Of a stretch of 64,000 nt of DNA, positions 21,564 to 33,360 are shown in pieces. Both the position numbers and the translations under genes were made by a program. Positions within the stretch are counted from its first letter, which is position 1. Every line of letters begins with the position of its first letter. The DNA comes from Delphinapterus leucas (lineage: Eukaryota; Chordata; Mammalia; Artiodactyla; Monodontidae): NCBI RefSeq assembly GCF_002288925.2, contig NW_022098069.1, positions 77,530,828-77,594,827 of the forward strand. The letters run 5' to 3'. The notes below the pieces were generated by a model. The model was given only the letters and a program-made list of their open reading frames with translations, had not been told where the DNA came from and ran no database searches.

Positions 21564-22259
21564 GACTTATCTTAAGTTGGGCAACTTTAGGTCAGTACTG
21601 AAAATGAAATTTTCTGTGTCCTATTCCTGAGTGCTAAAAGAGATTAGAAGCTCTTCTAAAATAAGCTTCTACATAATGAGACATTAATGGGTGCCATTTA
21701 GCATATTACTGTTAAAGTGAGCTTCATTACATGTGGTAGTAACTTGCATAAGTAAATGTGCCTTCTGAAGTAACTATTTTTACTAGGCAGTGATCTAAGT
21801 TTCCGAATGAACAGACTACTTTATGAAACTAATTTACTAGCATATCTTAGGTTTTCTAATATAACATGGTGTTAAGATAATTTCATTTTGATAATCTTCT
21901 ATTTACTTAGAAAGTACTTTAGTGGGAAAATAAATTTTCAGATACTGCTTCACTAATACTGCAGGAAAAATGTGCTTCCTTTATTGTATAACATTTTATG
22001 TAATCAACATTTTTATGTATTATACAACAGGGGGAAAATCTTATCTCTTAATATTAATACTTTGATTATTATTACTATCAATCCAAATTATACTGATTGA
22101 CACAAATTGTTCATAATTGCTGTATACCAACAAAATGCTTTATGCTTTGTTTTACCTAACACGAAGTTAGAGATTTTTAAAGATCTTTCGTTTGCAAACT
22201 GTCTGATTTTAATTTTCTTCAAGTCTGTACCTCCTTTTTGGATGTGACTGATATTTTCT
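21564..22259. other. Unique AT-rich DNA
   Basis: No gene or named repeat is visible. The last ~100 bp may already belong to the old L1 that follows. Confidence 0.4.
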
Positions 22260-23135
22260 TACTTATTTATAGGAAATGTTCTCCATTTCTATAGTTTTGT
22301 CATTTCAAGAGTGTTATACAAACAGATTCATATAGTATGTAGCCTTTGGGGCCTGGCTTTTTTTCACCCAGAATCATTCTCTGGAGATGTATCAATAGTT
22401 CCTTTTTTGATTATTTCTGAGTGCTGTTCTATGGTATGGAAGTACCACAGTTTGTTTAGCTATTCACCCATTGGAGAGCATCTGGGTTGTCTGTTTTCTG
22501 ACAATGTGAATACAGTTGCTATAAACATTCATATACAGGTTTTTATGTGAGCACAAATTTTTATTTTTTTCTAGGCTAAAATTCCCAAGAGTATAATTTC
22601 TGGGCTGTATGGTAGTTGTATTTTAAGTTTTTTTAAGAAACTGGCAAACTCTTTTTCAGAATGTCTATGTCATTTTATATTCCAAGCAGCAAAGTATGAT
22701 TGACACAGTTTCATTGTATCCATGCTGGCAGTCGTTATTATCATATATTAAAAATTTTAGCCATTCTAATAGATGTGTAGTGATACATCCTTGTGGTTGT
22801 AATTTCCATTTTCTTAACACCTAATGAAAGCGAATATTTTTTTCATGCACTTTTTGGCATCCGTATATCCTCTTCAGTGAAATTTCTCCTCATGTCTTCT
22901 GCCCATTTTCTAATTGACTTTTTTTTGTTTGCTTTTACTGTTGAGTTTTGAGAGTCCTTTCTGCGGTCTAGATACAAGTCTTTTGTCAAATATGTGGTTT
23001 GCAAATATTTTCTCCCAATCTTTAACTCACTTTTTCTCCTAGTTTTCTTGAGGTCAAATTTTGCAATTTTTGCTGTTATGGCTAGTGCTTTTTGTGTTAA
23101 GTTAAAGAACTCTTTGTTTATAGCCCTAAATCCTG
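22260..23135 (-). repeat. Old L1M fragment (ORF2 3' part)
   Basis: The reversed L1 ORF2 end is readable: 'agtaccacagtttgtttagc', 'tattcacccattggagagca', 'gtctgttttctgacaatgtg', 'tttgcaaatattttctccca', and the minus-strand peptide stretch IRKWAEDMRRNFTEEDIR at about 22850-22910. This is the conserved C-terminal ORF2 segment just before the zinc-knuckle region. Stops and frameshifts break the rest. It is an ancient, dead copy. Confidence 0.75.
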
Positions 23136-23152
23136 AACATATATATAACATA

Positions 23153-23245
23153 CTATATTAATATATATGTGTATATGTATATATACACATGTATATATGT
23201 ATATATAAATACTATTTATATATATAGATAGATACACATATATAT
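23153..23245. repeat. (TA)n-rich low-complexity tract
   Basis: Alternating TA with scattered G and C (tatatgtgtatatgtatata and similar) follows directly after the L1M fragment. Confidence 0.8.
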
Positions 23246-24079
23246 GTTCTTGGTTATTAGCTAATTCTATTTTTGGCCAAGAGAACCAAAGCATATCTGG
23301 ATTGCTTTATTTTCACAAGAAATTGCAAATTTCTTACGTGTGTGTATCAGAAGTTGGTGAAACAGGTCTAGCTGAAAGGGTTACCACTGGCACTGAAAGT
23401 AGGGGCAGAAGAACAGCACAATAAACAGAGACAAGTTTGTGATTGGCCTTAGGGCCATAATGATGCTGAAGCAGTACAAGTACTATGAGGATGGCTACAA
23501 TAAACACACACCAACCTGTGTGAGTCAATTGACTGTAGGAAAAAAGAGAGAGATAGATCCTTCAATTCCCAAAGAAATGTGGAATATTTAGATTTGTTTA
23601 ATTAAATATAATACCTGCCCCTTCCTGAGTGGCACACATAATTTATCCTAGTAGAAGAGATAGGTATACAAAATATAAGTAACATTTTAGAAAGATAAAC
23701 AATGATAAAACTGGCAAGGTGGTACTGTAAAAATATTGACTCAAAGGTGATGGTGATGTGGATTGCAGGAAAGAACTTCAAGCATGCCTGAAGCTTATTT
23801 CTTCTCCTCCAGTTAAATTGCCTTCATTTCCAAGTGAGTGAAAGTAAACACTCATAGAATGTGCTGGAGTTTAAGGGCTTAGGAAGGTTATCTAGATGGA
23901 ATGTACTGATCTGTTCTTTGCTCTGTCTGAATAGCTTCTTTTGTACAGAAAGTTTTTAAAAAGTCTTTATATTAAGGTAACTTCTTTCATTGTTTTTGTT
24001 GGTTTTCTACAATCAAGTGCTGTCATTCCTATGACAAAATTGCTATCATGAAAATAATACAGAATGACATTCTGAATAG
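23246..24079. other. Unique DNA
   Basis: No gene is supported. A 64-codon minus-strand frame (23334-23528) encodes a hydrophobic N-terminal half but matches nothing I know. The remainder shows no repeat I can name. Confidence 0.4.
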
Positions 24080-24480
24080 TGACTGGATGGCAAAAGGGGA
24101 TAGTACTTTAGACTGGAGTGTAAAAGAAAAGCTTCTTATAGGGGGTGTCATTGGAGCTAAAACCCAATTTAATTCATTCAGTACACAAAAAATGGAGTGG
24201 AAAATTCCAAGGAGATTAAAGCATAAGGAGAAAGTATCTAGAGTGGACAGAGAAGAAAGAAGGTCAGTATGGGTGAAGTGTAATGTAGAAAAGGGGGAAA
24301 GTAGGAGAGGAGGGAAGAATGGGACCAGATCATGAAGCAAACTTTAAACCACAATAAGAATTTTGGGTTTTAATTTGCAAGCAATGGTAAGGCTTTGGGT
24401 ATCATTTGGTGGAATGATATCACTCAGGTGGCTGGGTAGAAAGAGTATTGTAGGGGCATTATAGTAGGAATTAGAAAGGA
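24080..24480 (-). repeat. L2 LINE fragment
   Basis: Reversed L2 text is visible: 'gggaccagatcatgaagca', 'aagaattttgggttttaat', 'tggtggaatgatatcactca' and 'ctgggtagaaagagtattgt'. These correspond to the L2 antisense 'ccagatcatgtagggcc', 'gactttggcttttac' and 'gtgacatgatctgact' passages. The opposed 95- and 103-codon frames are chance frames in it. Confidence 0.6.
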
Positions 24481-25639
24481 TTCTCCCAAAACTGTGCTAT
24501 ATCTGCTGTCTATGTGCCAGGGTTGGAAAGCTAAGTTTATTTTTTACAGACTCTTTTTTAAGTAAGGTTCTGGATATAAAGAAGGTTCTGTCAATTAAGC
24601 ACTTTATGTGGAAGGAGGAAGTGTTGTGGACGCCAACTCCTATGGTTACTGGATTTGGTAGATCCAACAAAGTTGTGGGATTTTTGAAAAGAGCTCTAAT
24701 CCTGAGGTCCTCTGGGTTTAAAGAAAAACAGCAGGAGAGAAAACTTCTTGATCTGACACCAAATCCCTGAATCCAAGCTTCAGTTCCTGTTCCCCAGTTT
24801 GCTGGTGTCAGAGATTTCCACAAGGCAGTAATAATTTCAGACCTTGAAAAGCATAGCTACACTCATGACCTCAACGATAGTAGCTCCAGTCACGGGAAGG
24901 CTTTGTACCATTTTGTGAGTGTATATGAGAGGCATAACCTGCCCCTTCTGCCTTTCCAATAATAATATGTAACCAAGCCTTTCCAATAATAATATTTAAC
25001 CAAACAGTTCATCATATTAAATTCTTTCCTCCTTAAAATGATTACAGTAGTTTTGTTTTCTGAACTTACTCTTACCGGATTTGGGGGACAAGAATAGAAT
25101 CAGTGACACCAGCATTAGGATTCTGTTATAGGAATCTAGGCTTGTGAGCATGGCTGGATCACGATATTATTAGTGGAAATATTGACAGATGATCATATAT
25201 GGGATGTATTTAGAAGGCAGGGGTTTATCGTTGTGGCCAGGGTGGGAGATGCTCTGTTTATGGACCTCCAATTCATCATTTCCACTACAATAGCTCTTAC
25301 TCTATAGGTCAAGGAACCAATGAGGATGTTTGGTCAACTGCTAAGTATACACATTCTCATTATATATTAAGGAACTAAAAAATGACCAATGCATGTGTAT
25401 AATCATCAAGAACTGTGAGGAGTCTGATTTTGCCCTATTTTCAAGCTAAGATGTTAGCCTGCCACAGTTTCAGGGTTGCTGACAGAGTCTTGGGTCAGAG
25501 ACAGAAGACTGTTGATTACTAACAGCAATAGCTGTTTGTATGAGTTCCTCAGGCCCTAATTCCTACAGGTTAATGGGAAGAGGGCCATCCAAAAACTGAG
25601 TTGCATTATAGCAGAAGGAAGCCTGAGCTTAGGTACGTG
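24481..25639. other. Unclassified DNA, likely old ERV-derived in part
   Basis: 24481-24950 has no recognisable feature. About 25220-25640 has the even base composition and wording of a decayed ERV internal region, continuous with the duplicated block at 25650-25750. No retroviral reading frame survives. Confidence 0.35.
24950..25003 (+). repeat. 27-bp tandem duplication
   Basis: The unit beginning 'gcctttccaataataatat' occurs at 24950-24976 and 24977-25003 with one mismatch (g/t). Confidence 0.9.
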
Positions 25640-25649
25640 AATCATTTAC

Positions 25650-25750
25650 AGTAGGCAGTAAGCATGCTTCCCTTTGCTCCAGAGGGATCCAGTTTTTATT
25701 ATATTGGGCAGCAAACATGCCTGTCATTTGCTCCAGAGGGAGACATCATC
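25650..25750. repeat. Imperfect ~55-bp tandem repeat in ERV-like DNA
   Basis: 'ggcagtaagcatgcttccc' then 'tttgctccagagggatccag' is followed by 'ggcagcaaacatgcctgtc' then 'tttgctccagagggagaca'. Two related units lie side by side within a segment that resembles an old ERV internal region. Confidence 0.5.
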
Positions 25751-25974
25751 TTTATCTTCTAGGGTTTCACTCAAAAACAAAATACGAGCGCTATCTTCCA
25801 AAGTTGTTCACTATATAACATCTTTGAAAAGATGATTAAGGACACAGGGCAGACAGTGCCAGCACCTCATTCACAGGAGGGACAGAAATGTGAGAAATCT
25901 ATGGTCTGATTTATCTTCTACCCAGAGGACTTCTATTAACATTTCTTGAAGAAGTTATGGTGGTCTTTGCCGAT

Positions 25975-26770
25975 CTATTCTTTCAGCCTTTGAATGTTTG
26001 ATAAATACTTTTTGCCCTTTTGTCTTTTAAACTTACAACTCCCTATCTTCTAGCATGCCTTGTTTCTGACAAAAAATATACTATCATTCTTATAGTTTTC
26101 TCTGAGAGAAATGTAGCTTTTTTTCCCGTTGGTTGATTTGAAGATTTGCTCTTTATAACCGTTTTTAAGCAGTTTGATTTTGATGTGCCTTGGTGTAGGT
26201 TCCTTTGTGTTTCATTTTGGAGTGTACTGAGTTCCTTGGATCTGTAGCTGTCTAGTTTTAGTCTAATCTGGACAATTTTGGCCATCATTTCTTCAAACAT
26301 CTTTCTCTCCCACTTCTTTCTCCTCCCCACTGGGGAATGCCATTATATGGATATTAGGTCACTTGAAGATATCCTGACCCTTATTGATTATCTGTTCATT
26401 TGTTTCTTTGTTTTTCCTTTGTTTTTCAGTTTTGGTAATTTCTGTTGCCATGTCTTCAAGAGGCTGGTAAGAATAGGAACTATTCTCAGCCCTATGTAAT
26501 ACACAGGTAATGTTTCCATTAATCTTTGACCCCACCTTGGGGATTTTCCTCAAAGGCATGTGCTAAAGAGGACTCATCTGTATACTTAAGAGCTTCTCTC
26601 TGCAGATATAAAAGCTCCTCATTCTCTCTTCTCTGATATTCTTTCTTCCTGTGGACTTTAGCCTCCTTGGTCTGTCTGGATTCCCAGCTTCATCTCCTTT
26701 TCTCAGGAAGACTACGGGGCTTCACCTGGGTACCTCTCCTACCATGGCCTTCAAAATACAATTGCAAGGA
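25975..26770 (-). repeat. Old L1M 3' UTR fragment
   Basis: Passages such as 'ttgatgtgccttggtgtag', 'tttggccatcatttcttcaa', 'catctttctctcccacttct' and 'ggtaatttctgttgccatg' follow the reversed 3' UTR of old L1M subfamilies. No ORF2 is present here. Overlapping 66- to 95-codon frames are spurious. Confidence 0.55.
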
Positions 26771-27380
26771 CAATTGTAGAGTTCGTCTTGTTTCTCATCT
26801 CTCAGGGATTAATGTCATTCATTGCCTAATGTTTAATGTCACACTGATGTTTCATATATTTTGTCAAGTTTTTAGCCATTTCAGGTAGGAGAGTAGATCT
26901 ATTTCTTGTTACTCCATCTTGGCTGGAGGACAAGTCTCCTGGGATCTTTCTGATCCTAACTGCTTTTGGTTAGGTTCCCATGAAGTGGAATGTGAGACAC
27001 GGATTTGGGTAAAAGTGACTTTTTCATGGACTATGTATCTGGGAAAAAAATCGACTTTAAGGGAATAAATGTAGCAGTGAAATGTTGAACAAAGTTGTAG
27101 TCTTAGATGAGGCATAATCTTGGCCTGATCTACAGGGTTAGGGCTCTGGAGCATAAATCACATTGCAGTGTTTCCTCCTATTTACATAAGTGGGCCAGCT
27201 TTGTGTCCTTTCTGTCAGTCATAATCTGCGGTCACTGCAAAGGGAGGGGAGCATGTCCTTCCAGTCACTGATTTTGTTATCACGACAAGAAAGATTCTTT
27301 AGAGAAGTGGGAAAGGATGGGAGGGGCTGTTGACTGTTAGTAGTCAAAACTAATAGCAACAGAGAAATAAATGTGCCATC
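26771..27380. other. Unclassified DNA
   Basis: No gene is supported. Some of the first 150 bases could continue the L1M 3' UTR. The minus-strand 81-codon frame at 26909-27154 has no recognisable feature. Confidence 0.4.
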
Positions 27381-27973
27381 AAAGTAGAGTATTTGGGGGC
27401 TTCCCTGGTGGCACAGTGGTTAAGAATCCATATGCCAATGCAGGCGACACAGATTCGATCCCTGGTCTGGGAAGATCCCACATGCTGCGGAGCAGCTAAG
27501 TCCGTGTGCCACAACTACTGAGCCCATGTGCCACAACTACTGAAGCCTGCATGCGTAGAGCCCATGCTCCACAACAAGAGAAGCCACCGCAATGAGAAGC
27601 CCGCGCACGGCAACGAAGAGTAGCCCATGCTCGCCGCAACTAGAGAAAGCCCGTGCGCAGCAACAAAGACCCAATGCAGCCAAAAATAAATAAATAAAAT
27701 AAATTAATTAATAAAAAACAGAAAAACAGGGCTTCCCTGGTGGCGCAGTGGTTGAGAGCCCGCCTGCCGATGCAGGGGACACGGGTTTGTGCCCCGGTCC
27801 GGGAAGATCCCACATGCCGCGGAGCGGCTGGGCCCGTGAGCCATGGCCACTGAGCCTGTGCGTCCGGAGCCTGTGCTCTGCAACGGGAGAGGCCACAACA
27901 GTGAGAGGCCCGCGTACCGCAAAACAAAACAGAACAAACAAAAAAAACCCAGAAAAACAAAGTAGATATTTGG
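27381..27973 (+). mobile_element. Long-form CHR SINE (host of a nested SINE)
   Basis: A long-form CHR SINE starts at about 27397 ('ggcttccctggtggcacagt', B-box 'gattcgatccc') and runs through the longer 3' region, with 'gtagcccatgctcgccgc' and 'agcaacaaagacccaatgc', to an A-rich tail near 27715. Its target duplication 'aaagtagagtatttgg' at 27381-27396 is matched only at 27959-27973 ('aaagtagatatttgg'), beyond a second SINE. The second SINE therefore landed inside this element's A-tail. Confidence 0.9.
27714..27955 (+). mobile_element. CHR-type SINE, short form, nested
   Basis: Short-form CHR SINE from 27729 ('gggcttccctggtggcgcag') to about 27920 ('gcgtaccgc'), followed by an A-rich tail. 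It is inserted in the tail of the long-form SINE. The flanking 'aaaacagaaaaacag' and 'aaacccagaaaaacaaag' are probably its target duplication, but are hard to delimit in A-rich DNA. Large frames across it on both strands are spurious. Confidence 0.9.
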
Positions 27974-28007
27974 ACAGGAAATCATATCATCTACTGTATA
28001 CACAATA

Positions 28008-28029
28008 GTGTATATATATATATATATAT
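28008..28029. repeat. (TA)n microsatellite
   Basis: A short run of alternating TA, 20 bases or so, directly after the nested SINE pair. Confidence 0.8.
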
Positions 28030-29959
28030 TGTGATTGACAATACTAGACTTTACGCAGAATGTTTCCATTTATGTAAAGCTAAATATAATCATAATGGAA
28101 CCTCATCTGGATTGGAGAGCATACATGACTCATTTTTCTGTAAAGGGAGAAGCTAATTAACCCAACATTCACATTAGTTATTACCTCTCGTTTGTTGCTG
28201 GTGAGGGAGGGCAATTCTGAAAAAATCTTCACTTTCTTAACCTCTATGGGGGAAACAAAGATATTTATTTTATCACAGTCCTTTAAACTGTCTGAATACT
28301 TTATATACATAAGTACATCCTTGCTCTCGGACTGCAATTCAGCATGTGGCAGGTGTTGGGAGAAACGAATGGACTCTGACTTTTCAACAAATGTGCACTA
28401 AGGTACGAGTAGAGTAGAACCCGTTTAACTTTCATTAGAGACACAAGGGTACACTCAGCAAGAATGAGGATTCAAATTTAAGGAATTAAGTAAACATCAC
28501 AGGATTTCATTTAGATAGTTAAAAGGGGATAATAGCAAACACCATCGTCAAAGACTATTGCCTCAATTTCCCGCACTGAATTGGAAGTCCGAGTGCATAT
28601 AATATTTTAAAAGCATAGATTTGATATGTAAAATTTCATTTAAAACAATCTTGTTAGATAGCTAACATAGCTGTAATTGTAAATGATATTCTGAGTATAC
28701 TGTTTACTTAAGTTAATCTCATAGTAATGTATCTAAGTTGTGTGTTGGAATGAATGAACTTTTACGTTTTGAATCCCATACAGGTAAGTGACTTTAAATA
28801 ACTTTCATTTGTCTTTCTCTTATTCCTACAACTTCAGTCACAACTCTGAGTTCTCTTTTCAAATCAACATGAACTTTTATACATCCAATTTAGTGAATGC
28901 TAAAGCTTTCAGCTTATTTTCAGGAAAAGTAAGAGACGTGAAATTAAAATACATTTATGAAAATCAGCCATTATTTCTTATTGATACTTTCAGACTGTTT
29001 CACATAATGTTCTAATTTAGTGTCTTTCGAAACAAAAACTTTATAAGAAATGAAATTTACATTGCAGCCTAGTGCCTATGACTACATAGAGACACATAAA
29101 GAAACATAATCAAAACACAAGTTTCATATAGCACTTCTTGGCTGCACTACATGTGATTTATACATCTGGTATTTATTGATGCATTTTCTGTTTTATAACC
29201 TTTTATGCTTAGGAAAAGCTAGGTAATATATGTCAAATCCACAGTTTGAAAAACATGAATTTAATAAATGCCAGAAACCAGAATACTGTTAAGCAAGATG
29301 GGTATTAAATTGCTTTTGCACTTTTATTATCAACTACAATTGTTCATCCAAAGGATGGACTAATTGCTGTTTCTTTGGAAGAAAAATCTTTCTTCATAAA
29401 GCGTATCATTGCCCTTTTGAGTAGAATGACATTTGGGGCCTTAATTAATGAGTGGGTAATACATATTAGTGGGATTTAGTGAGATTCATTTTTAAACAAT
29501 AAACAAAGATTCTACAAAAACGATTTCTTTTTCTCTTCAGAATATCAACAACAACAAAATATCTTTTGGATCAATTTGCAGAATATAGAAGGAAATTCTG
29601 TGTCATTACTTTGGAATCCTATCCTTGTCTGCAAATAGGAACCCTTTTTATCCATCATAGGTACCTTATACAACCTATTATACTTTTAATGCCTTTTGAT
29701 CACATTAAAATACCCAATTTTACCTCCAAGGGCAAAATTTTGCATAAATTGATATTTAACATTAAGGATAGACTCCCAAATGAGTTAGAAAAAATAGTTT
29801 TGCAAATGTTTACATCAGTTTTATCAGTGTTTAAGTATATTATCTTTCAAAGGGTTTATGAGCCACCATATTGGCTTAAATACCACATGCTGATATAACC
29901 ATACTTACTATACATAAACACACATTATAACAAACGCTTCTTTTGATTTATGACTTTTT
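28030..29959. other. Unique AT-rich DNA
   Basis: No repeat or gene is recognised. The 110-codon plus-strand frame at 29566-29898 has no domain, no signal peptide and AT-biased codons, so it is probably chance. Confidence 0.45.
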
Positions 29960-30028
29960 CTTTCCTTAGCACCTAGATCTCTGCCTGGCATATACTAGGT
30001 ACTCAATAAATAGTTTTAATTAATTGAA
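29960..30028 (+). repeat. L2 3'-end fragment
   Basis: 'ttagcacctagatctctgcc', 'tggcatatactaggtactca' and 'ataaatagttttaatt' match the L2 terminal text: agcgcctagaacagtgcc, tggcacatagtaggcgctca, then ataaatatttgttgaa. Confidence 0.6.
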
Positions 30029-32406
30029 CAGCACTGTAATAGTCTTATATAATCATATTTTCATAAATTATGACATACATTAAATGTTTTATTGGCCAAG
30101 AGGAAATAGCCTTGCAAGAAAGTAAAAACTTCAAGAAAGAAGCAGTGCTATTTTAATGAGTTATTGATGAATTGCTCCAGGATAGCAGAAAAGCATTTAT
30201 ATACTGTAGCTAGTTTAAAGACAGGTGACCTTTTAAGAGATTAGTTAACCTTTCAGAAATTTTGGAGAGTTACTGTTTTGAAAGATAAAGGTCAGAGTAG
30301 AACTCAGAATGCAGTTGTTGTCTCCTGTGTTTGTTGCTATGCCTCTTAATTTCCAATAAATTAATTCAAAATGTAGAGTCTGTTCAGAAGTAGATCTAGT
30401 TTTAAGATGAAAGAATGGTATTGGTTCACATATTTTTCAGGTACTAGAAATGAATAATCACAACATGAAAACTCAAAATCCTAACTTATTTATGAATTTC
30501 ACCTTTAATCTCATTTAGTGCTAAAAAGTTACTAAGACAAAATGTGTTTGATTAAAAAAAAAAAGCACGATGCTTCTGGTTATTGTTTCTCTTTAAGAAA
30601 AATTCATTTCATCTTTCATTTCACCCCCAAAATCTTTTTTTTTTCTGGACTTAGTGTTCATAATTCTTTTCCTATAAGCCCCTGCAGTCTTAAACCCAAT
30701 GTTTACATATTTCCTTAGGTGTGTTAACACCAAAAGGAAAATAGGGCAGAGTGTTTAGAAAAAAGTAGTATAAAATAGCATTTCTGTGCCAAGCTTTCAA
30801 ATACTTGAAATACTTTAGGAAATAACATAAAAATATTTTAACATTTATAGATTTTGGTCAGGTTGTGATAAGCAAAGGATCATTAACCTGACCTACATGC
30901 TCTCTTTCTTCTTTGTAGTTTCCTATATCCATATTTTAAAATGCATACAATTTGCTTCTTGACCTATTCATTTCAAAAGAAACCACCTTCTAGTTTGGAA
31001 ATGAAGAAAATGTATTTTTCTGCTAGATTTGATGATATGTACAAAGATGTCAAGCCAATTTTATATTTCCTAAACGTATAACTTAGTTTCTGATGTTTTA
31101 TTCATACTCAACTGTGAAACAAATATAGATCGTACAGTGCCCAGACTTAAGAAAGCATAAAAAAATCAAAGGGTAAACATCATATTGTAACAACAATAGT
31201 CCTATTTGAATAAGCTAAAACTATTTTGGAGATGGCAATGAACATACTGACAGAAATTTCACCTATTCAAAAATCCGTCCATATTTTTACAATAAATTGT
31301 GCTTTATATGATAATTATTATTCACCAGTTCTCATCATTTCAACATCAGTGTAGCCTTAAAAATGAACAAAACCTTGATTGGTGTTTGAATCGTCTGGAT
31401 TCATTAAACAAGCACGGGGAGGAAAGGAGAAGAAAATTGAACTTGGGTGAAGGATATTTTTAATAAATAAGAGGGTTTTTTCAGTCTAATTCAGGATTGA
31501 CTTTATTATTGTGCTATGCGAAAGTCTCTTTGAGTGGTGGGATAGTATTAAAAACACGGGTATAATCCTGTTGGTACACAGTGCTGTGAGAAGGCCATAT
31601 TGAGGGCAACTGCCAAATACATCTCTCATGTTAAAAAGTCAGGAGGTAGCTCCTGGTTTAGTAACCAGATTCTTTCATCTAACAACTGTGATATTTCTGA
31701 GTGTGAGTACTTTGTGCTTCTGGGCCAAGATGACTGCTGTATTGTCTGAAATTACATCACATTCTAGGAAGCTGAACAGAGGGGTGGACGAAGACAAAGT
31801 GGCAAGTTGGTCCACCATATGTCTCTAACCCTCAGTATACTATTAATGTGCAATGTACTCAATTTTAGGTTTTGTTTCTATTTTTGAACATGTCTAATTA
31901 TTTTTCATGTTTAATATGTTATGATTTTCTCAGGAGTCTTCTGAAGACCAGAGAAAAATATCTTAAAATTTTCTTTTCTTTTTAGTATTAAAATAAAATT
32001 CATTGTATCTTACAATTACTTGTATGGGTTGATTGGATCCTCTTATAAATCTCAAATACATTATGGGTTCTTAAATTATTTTTTGATGTCTTGAAACCTT
32101 TTTCTGTTATCATCTTAGAAATTATTTCATCACTCATCAGTTATTCTAAACCATGCTAAAAAAATACTCATATGAAGAGATGCTAATGTCACCAGGTTAT
32201 TCAGTTGCTCCAGATATTGCATTATTATTTCAAGACGGTGCAAAGGAAACTAATTGATAGTCTGCTTTTAGCTTTCATTGAGCACAACTGAGAATTCGGA
32301 GTTTCTCATTTTCCGCCCATAATGGCAAAGAGAAGAAAACTGGTGAGGTTAGATGTTTTGTAACTATTAGAATATAAATACAAGAAGACATATAAATTGT
32401 CTAGAA
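30029..32406. other. Long unique AT-rich stretch
   Basis: About 2.4 kb with no recognised repeat or gene. There are homopolymer A or T runs (for example near 30550 and 30635) but no tandem array. The 66-codon frame at 31628-31828 has no features. Confidence 0.45.
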
Positions 32407-32953
32407 CTACACTGTCCAATATGGTAGCCACTAACAGCCACATGTAGCTAGTGAGCCCCTGAAATGTGCTCAAATTAGAATGTTTATTAAGCATAAACTA
32501 CACACTATGTTTTGAAAACTTTGTATGAGAAAACAGAAACCAAATATCTCATACTTTATATTTATTTCATGTTGGAATGATAATATTTTGGATGTATTAA
32601 ATAAAATATGTTATTAAAATAGCTTTGGGGGGAGGGATAAATTGGAAGATTGGGATTGACATATACACACTACTATGTATAAAATAGATAACTAATAAGC
32701 ACAGGGAACTCTACTCAATACTCTGTAATGACCTATATGGGAAAAGAATCTAAAAAGAGTGGATATATATATATGTATAACTGATTCACTTTGCTGTACA
32801 GCAGAAACTAACACAACATTGGAAACCAACTATACTCCAATAAAAATTAATTAAAAAATAAGTTTCACCCATTTTTTTTTTACATTTTCAATGTGACTCT
32901 AAGAAATTTTAAAATCAGACATTTGGCTCACATGATTTTATTAGACAGCACTG
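32407..32953. mobile_element. hAT-type DNA transposon, split by an L1 tail
   Basis: The left end 'ctacactgtccaatatggta' at 32407 and the right end 'tattagacagcactg' at 32953 are inverted copies of a 'cagtgctgtccaata' terminal repeat. The next motif, 'agccacatgtagctagtg', fits the mammalian non-autonomous hAT-Charlie-like elements with this terminus. Flanks 'gtctagaa' and 'tcctagac' are a plausible decayed 8-bp duplication. Removing the L1 inside leaves about 310 bp with no transposase. Confidence 0.65.
32616..32865 (+). mobile_element. L1 3' end, nested in hAT element
   Basis: From 'tttggggggagggataaat' (about 32624), through 'ctgattcactttgctgtaca' and 'aactatactccaataaaaat', to the A-rich tail at about 32859. 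This is the forward 3' terminus of an older cetartiodactyl L1. Direct repeats 'aaaatagcttt' (32616-32626) and 'aaaataagttt' (32855-32865) flank it with two mismatches. It contains no ORF2. Confidence 0.8.
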
Positions 32954-33258
32954 TCCTAGACTCTAACAATGATAGTGAAATTGACCCTATGAATGCAGCC
33001 TCAGACTATGAGTTTTCAGACTACAATGTCCTAGTTAAATTTCCTCAAACTCAAGAATCAATTTGTAAAATATATATTTCTTAGTAAATAAAATATATAT
33101 GATATCCTCATCTAGGTAGTCATTCAGCAGAATGGACTTCATCATACATTTCTAAAAGAATTGCACCATCCTCTTTTGCTGCAAGGAATAATGGCAGTGT
33201 CCTTTCAGCTTTTATGACATTTGTGCTCCAAAATATACCTGATACAAAGAGGTTTACT
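32954..33258. other. Unique AT-rich spacer
   Basis: A 300-bp stretch with no recognised gene or repeat. Confidence 0.4.
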
Positions 33259-33342
33259 ATACTTATTTTTTTTTAAGTTTTAAAAAATTTATTTTATTCA
33301 AGTATAGTTGATTTACAGTGTTGTGTATTATACTTATTTTTT
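33259..33342 (-). mobile_element. Very short 5'-truncated L1 insertion
   Basis: About 56 bases of reversed L1 3' end ('tttattttattcaagtatag', then 'ttgatttacagtgttgtgt') sit between direct repeats 'tatacttatttttt' at about 33259-33272 and 33329-33342. A complete target duplication around so small an insert indicates extreme 5' truncation at integration. Confidence 0.65.
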
Positions 33343-33360
33343 AATTAAAATTTCTAATAA

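Noticed and set aside
23334..23528. 64-codon minus-strand frame with a hydrophobic N-terminal half
   Set aside because: It looks a little like a small membrane protein, but I recognise no family and see no tail, target duplication or promoter. The hydrophobic bias can come from T-rich codons on that strand.
24048..24335. 95-codon Lys/Arg/Glu-rich plus-strand frame
   Set aside because: Lies in a reversed L2 fragment; the purine bias explains the composition.
29566..29898. 110-codon plus-strand frame in unique DNA
   Set aside because: AT-biased codons, no domain, no splice or promoter context; expected by chance in 64 kb.
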